Below are positions 60,843 to 64,000 of a stretch of 64,000 nt of DNA, piece after piece. The notes under the pieces are model-generated. The model was not told the origin of the DNA and searched no databases. It saw nothing but the letters and a program-made list of their open reading frames with translations. The position numbers and the translations under genes were made by a program. Source of the DNA: Sipunculus nudus (Eukaryota > Annelida > Sipuncula > Golfingiida > Sipunculidae); the NCBI GenBank assembly GCA_026874595.1, contig CM049307.1, positions 34,266,862-34,330,861 on the forward strand, written 5' to 3'. How positions within the stretch are numbered: position 1 is the first letter of the stretch; every line of letters begins with the position of its first letter.

Positions 60843-63300
60843 TCAAAGGCAGAAGAGGTTCCCATCTTTTGCATATACCTTGTACTTTCCACATTTCCTA
60901 GCTATTATCTCCTCAATGTTTTCTATTTCTATTATCTTTTGTTTCAAGACAAAAAAGAGGTTCTCCCTTTTCTTGTCTCGTTGTTGAAATAGTATTATTT
61001 TAAACATTAAAACAATGTGATTTAGGAGTATGTTCTCTTCTACTACAGGCAATTTGCCATAGATGATATTTTTAAGTTTAAATCTGGCAAATCCAATTTT
61101 TCATCTCGAAGCCACCCTCCTAACTTTTTATAAAGACATTTTGCATAAACACATTAAAAAAGATATGGGTTATAGATTCAATATGGGTATAACAAACAAT
61201 AAGAGCACCGCGGGTATCGCTAAGCTTCCACATGTACAGATTCTCGTTCACTGCAAGATAATTATTAACTAATTTATATTGAAATTCTCTACTATATGGG
61301 TCTTTCGTTGTTACATATATACCTTTATAAACCTCCTTCCAAGTTATTGTGAAATCATGTTTTTGATTTAATTCCTCTAAGGATGTTTGTGTTGTAGGAT
61401 TCTTTGCGACTGTTTTAATAATTGAGCTATACACCTGTTTAGAAGTAATCTTTTGTATGTCTTTCAGACCGCATATTATAAGTACTTTGGGCGGCATATT
61501 TTCAGTTGGGCCAGTTCGCTGATTTTCTTTTATAATATCAATCCATGCCTTCGGTATTGCTCTTTTAAGTGAAAACCATGTTAAGATATCTATACTGTTT
61601 GCATTATTCATTTTTAATTGTTGCCATATTTTCAGTGAGCCATCGTCATGTATAATATCTCTGATTTGTTTCAAATGAAATTTGTTCAAGTTACTATAAT
61701 AGATTGATTTTCTGTTTACCTTTACATACACATTATTCCATAATGGTTGAATGGACACCTCCTCAAAGGTGCATGGTATTGAGTTTGTATATGATGCCCA
61801 GTTTTTGAAGCAATTTTTTGTAGAAATCTGGCAATTTAGTTGGGAGTCTTGTAACGTCAAAATTTGAACCAATGCAATTTAATCCCCCAATGGATGATAA
61901 TCTGGAATTTAATAGTGCACTGAGCTGGCTTTTTGAATCAGTTAGCAACCTCTTTACCCACATTATTCTTTGAGTACTTAAACGACATGAAAAGTCACAC
62001 ATTTTCAGACCTCCATCATAAAGATCTAATATTGCAGTGGAATGTTTAACCTTAGCTTTTTTATTTTTCCAAATGAACTTATTTAGAAGATACTTTACCT
62101 TCTCTGTGATATGTGATGGAGGATCAAGAAAGTTCGAAAGATAAAGTAGTTTTGACAAGGCTAATGACTTTGCAACTTCAATCCTTCCACAAATAGATAG
62201 ATTTCTGCTCTTCCAACAATTTAAAAAAGTATTCAAGTTTTCCACAGCAGATTGAAAACTGTTATGTAGAATATTTTTATTATATGAAAATTGGATTCCC
62301 AACACTTTTATACATTCTATTCTTAAATCAACCCACTTTAAATTGTAGTGTGTATCTGTTCTATCTTTCCATTTCCCAACCCAGGCTATTTCAGATTTTT
62401 CATAGTTGACACTCAGTGATGAAAAATTAGCAAATTTATTCAAGACCTCAATCGTTTATTTTAAAGAGGATATATCCTGAAGAAAAATTGTGATGTCGTC
62501 AGCAAACATACATAACTTTAAATCTTCTTTTCCAATTTTGATTCCCTGAATAACTTTACTATTTCTGATTTCGCTGGCCAATACTTCCATACATAAAACA
62601 AACAAATATGGCGCAAGTGGGTCTCCTTGGCGGACACAACTTTCCAAAGGGAAGTATCCAGATGAGAATCCATTATTTAGTAAGCAGCTTTCTGATTTAT
62701 TATGTAAAACTTTAATTCATTGGATAAAGGAGTCCCCGAAGCCAAATCTCTCTAGAACGGCATAAAGGAATCTATGATTTATGGAATCAAAGGCAGCCTG
62801 GAGATCGGCACCAAAAACAATTCCAGGTAATTTTAATGTATCGGTATAATAAAGAGTATCAGAAATAAGTCTCACTGCCTCTCCAATGAAACGACCTTTA
62901 ATAAATGCGTATTGTTCTTTGTTAATAACCGAGGGTAACACTTTAATTATCCTTCTGACCATAATTTTACTTAAAATTGTCATATCAGTATTAAGTAGAC
63001 TAATAGGCCTCCATGATTTTACTAATGTTTTGTCTTTTCCAGGTTTGGGTAAAAGCGTGATAATGGCCTGTTTCTGGCTTGGTGTCAGTTCTCCTACTGT
63101 AAAAGTAACATTTTAGCATTCTGTTAATAGATCACCAAGTTCTTTAAAAAAAACATCTTTAGATAAACCGTCATTGCCTGGAGATTTATTGTTTTTCATA
63201 CATTTAAAGCCTTTTCAACCTCAACCACTGTCACCATACCCTCGCATAAACCCTTCTCTTCTTTAGAAATCTGCAGTAGATTGACGTGTTTTAAACTAGA
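60843..63300 (-). pseudogene. L1/Tx1-type LINE ORF2, 5'-truncated pseudogene
   Basis: Minus-strand ORF2 from just before the RT to its C-terminus. In order: CEGMVTVVEVEKAL then KCMKNNKSPGNDGL (63160-63260); WRPISLLN; QYAFIKGRFIGEAVRLISD; motif A in GADLQAAFDSINH; RQGDPLAPYLFVL; catalytic FADD (62495-62506); thumb WKSRNLSICGRIEVAKSLAL and FIWKNKKAKV; GGLKMCDF; WVKRLL. A long tail ends with EENILLNHIVLMFK and IARKCGK. This layout is characteristic of L1/Tx1 elements. Three in-frame stops (63113, 62717, 62456) and frameshifts near 63205, 61800, 61125 and 61078 disable it. From 63204 to 61763 a single frame is kept, so the copy is only moderately old. Endonuclease and ORF1 are absent; similarity stops abruptly at ~63300. 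Confidence 0.88.
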
Positions 63301-63440
63301 ATACGGGTAGTCGACAAGCGACTACGTGTATCCGCCAAAATCAGGGAAGGACGGGTGAAGTAAGGCATGGATTGAGTGGCAAGGGGATATAGAGTTACAT
63401 GTGTTAAATATTAGAATGGATCTCTGACACATAAACATGA
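63301..63440. other. Junction between LINE 5' end and tandem repeat
   Basis: Short unique sequence with no coding evidence; contains the LINE truncation point. Confidence 0.5.
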
Positions 63441-64000
63441 TTGTAGGTGGCGCCACCTGTTATTTGAAACTATCCAAGATATATACACAAGCAAAATTTC
63501 ATGTGGAAAAGTCAAACCACTGCAGAGATATGAGTGATTTTATCCCACAGCAGACAAACAGATGGACGCTGTGCAAAAATGGCTGCAGGTGGCGCCACCA
63601 TTTTTGTGTATGTTATAAAGCTATCCAAGGGCTACATTAGTGTAAAGTATTTTTCCTGATTGGTCAAACGGTTCCCGAGATATGAGCTTGGATGTCTGCA
63701 GCGTTAACGTGAATGTAGGTGTCACCACCTGTCATAAAATCAATAAAGCTATCTAGGATGTACACGCATGCCGAATTTTAGGTAAATTAGTCAAACCACT
63801 GCAGAGATATGAGTGATTTTAACCCCAGGCAGATGAACAAATGGACACTGTGCAAACATGGTTGCAGGTGGCGCCACCTTTTGTTGTGTATGTTATAAAG
63901 CTATCCCAGGGCTACATTTGTGTAACATTTTTTCCGGATCGGTCTAACGGTTCCCGAGATATATGGGTTTATGTGTGGAGCGTTAACGTGAATGTAGGTG
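63441..64000 (+). repeat. ~275-bp dimeric tandem repeat with GGTGGCGCCACC palindromes
   Basis: Two units, with the right edge cut by the window end. Perfect palindromes AGGTGGCGCCACCT lie at 63445-63458 and 63866-63879, GGTGGCGCCACC at 63588-63599, and a degraded form (AGGTGTCACCACCT) at 63717. The spacing alternates ~142, 130, 149 and 130 bp, so each unit is two half-units. Shared words include AACCACTGCAGAGATATGAG, GTATGTTATAAAGCTATCC and CGGTTCCCGAGATAT. Confidence 0.92.

Overview
This looks like a piece of an AT-rich nuclear genome from a marine invertebrate. A lophotrochozoan, perhaps a mollusc, is my best guess, judging from the style of its non-LTR retrotransposons, Penelope-like relic, hAT-like MITEs and ~150-160 bp tandem arrays. 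No species-level marker was found. There is no intact host gene, rRNA or functional tRNA that I can support. The longest open frames are decayed reverse-transcriptase genes; most other open frames are repeats read through by chance.

Layout. 0-2.1 kb: a minus-strand LINE with an ORF1-like C-terminus fused to RT. 4.5-9.9 kb: a 5.3 kb element with ~870 bp inverted arms. 11.6-13.3 kb: two blocks of a 17-bp tandem repeat, the first ending in a perfect-stem hairpin. 13.9, 17.0, 21.4-23.7 and 41.3 kb: copies of one MITE family (CAG..CTG ends, GCGGATCC core), three of them with perfect 5-bp target duplications. 20.2 kb: a 40-bp tandem array. 24.7-26.1 kb: a tRNA-derived SINE followed by a degenerate Penelope-like element. 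30.8-37.1 kb and 47.0-49.2 kb: two diverged collinear copies of one segment. Comparing them reveals a 746-bp solo LTR inserted in the first copy.

38.9-42.3 kb: SINE and LINE relics, an inverted-orientation satellite family and a MITE. 43.4-44.4 kb: seven copies of a 15-bp motif (TGTCCCACCCGTAAC). 44.8 kb: a hAT-like MITE. 49.3-50.4 kb: a tandem repeat whose unit is an RT fragment. 51.5-53.9 kb and 54.4-56.7 kb: two long arrays with ~155 bp units. 57.1 kb: a foldback MITE. 59.2-60.1 kb: a second LTR-like sequence. 60.8-63.3 kb: a minus-strand L1/Tx1-type ORF2 pseudogene. 63.4-64.0 kb: a ~275 bp repeat carrying the palindrome GGTGGCGCCACC.

Nothing here forms an operon or pathway. The window is an intergenic or intronic landscape of nested repeats. 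(TA)n microsatellites and long poly-C/poly-G runs recur throughout. All family assignments rest on motif reading alone; no database search was possible.
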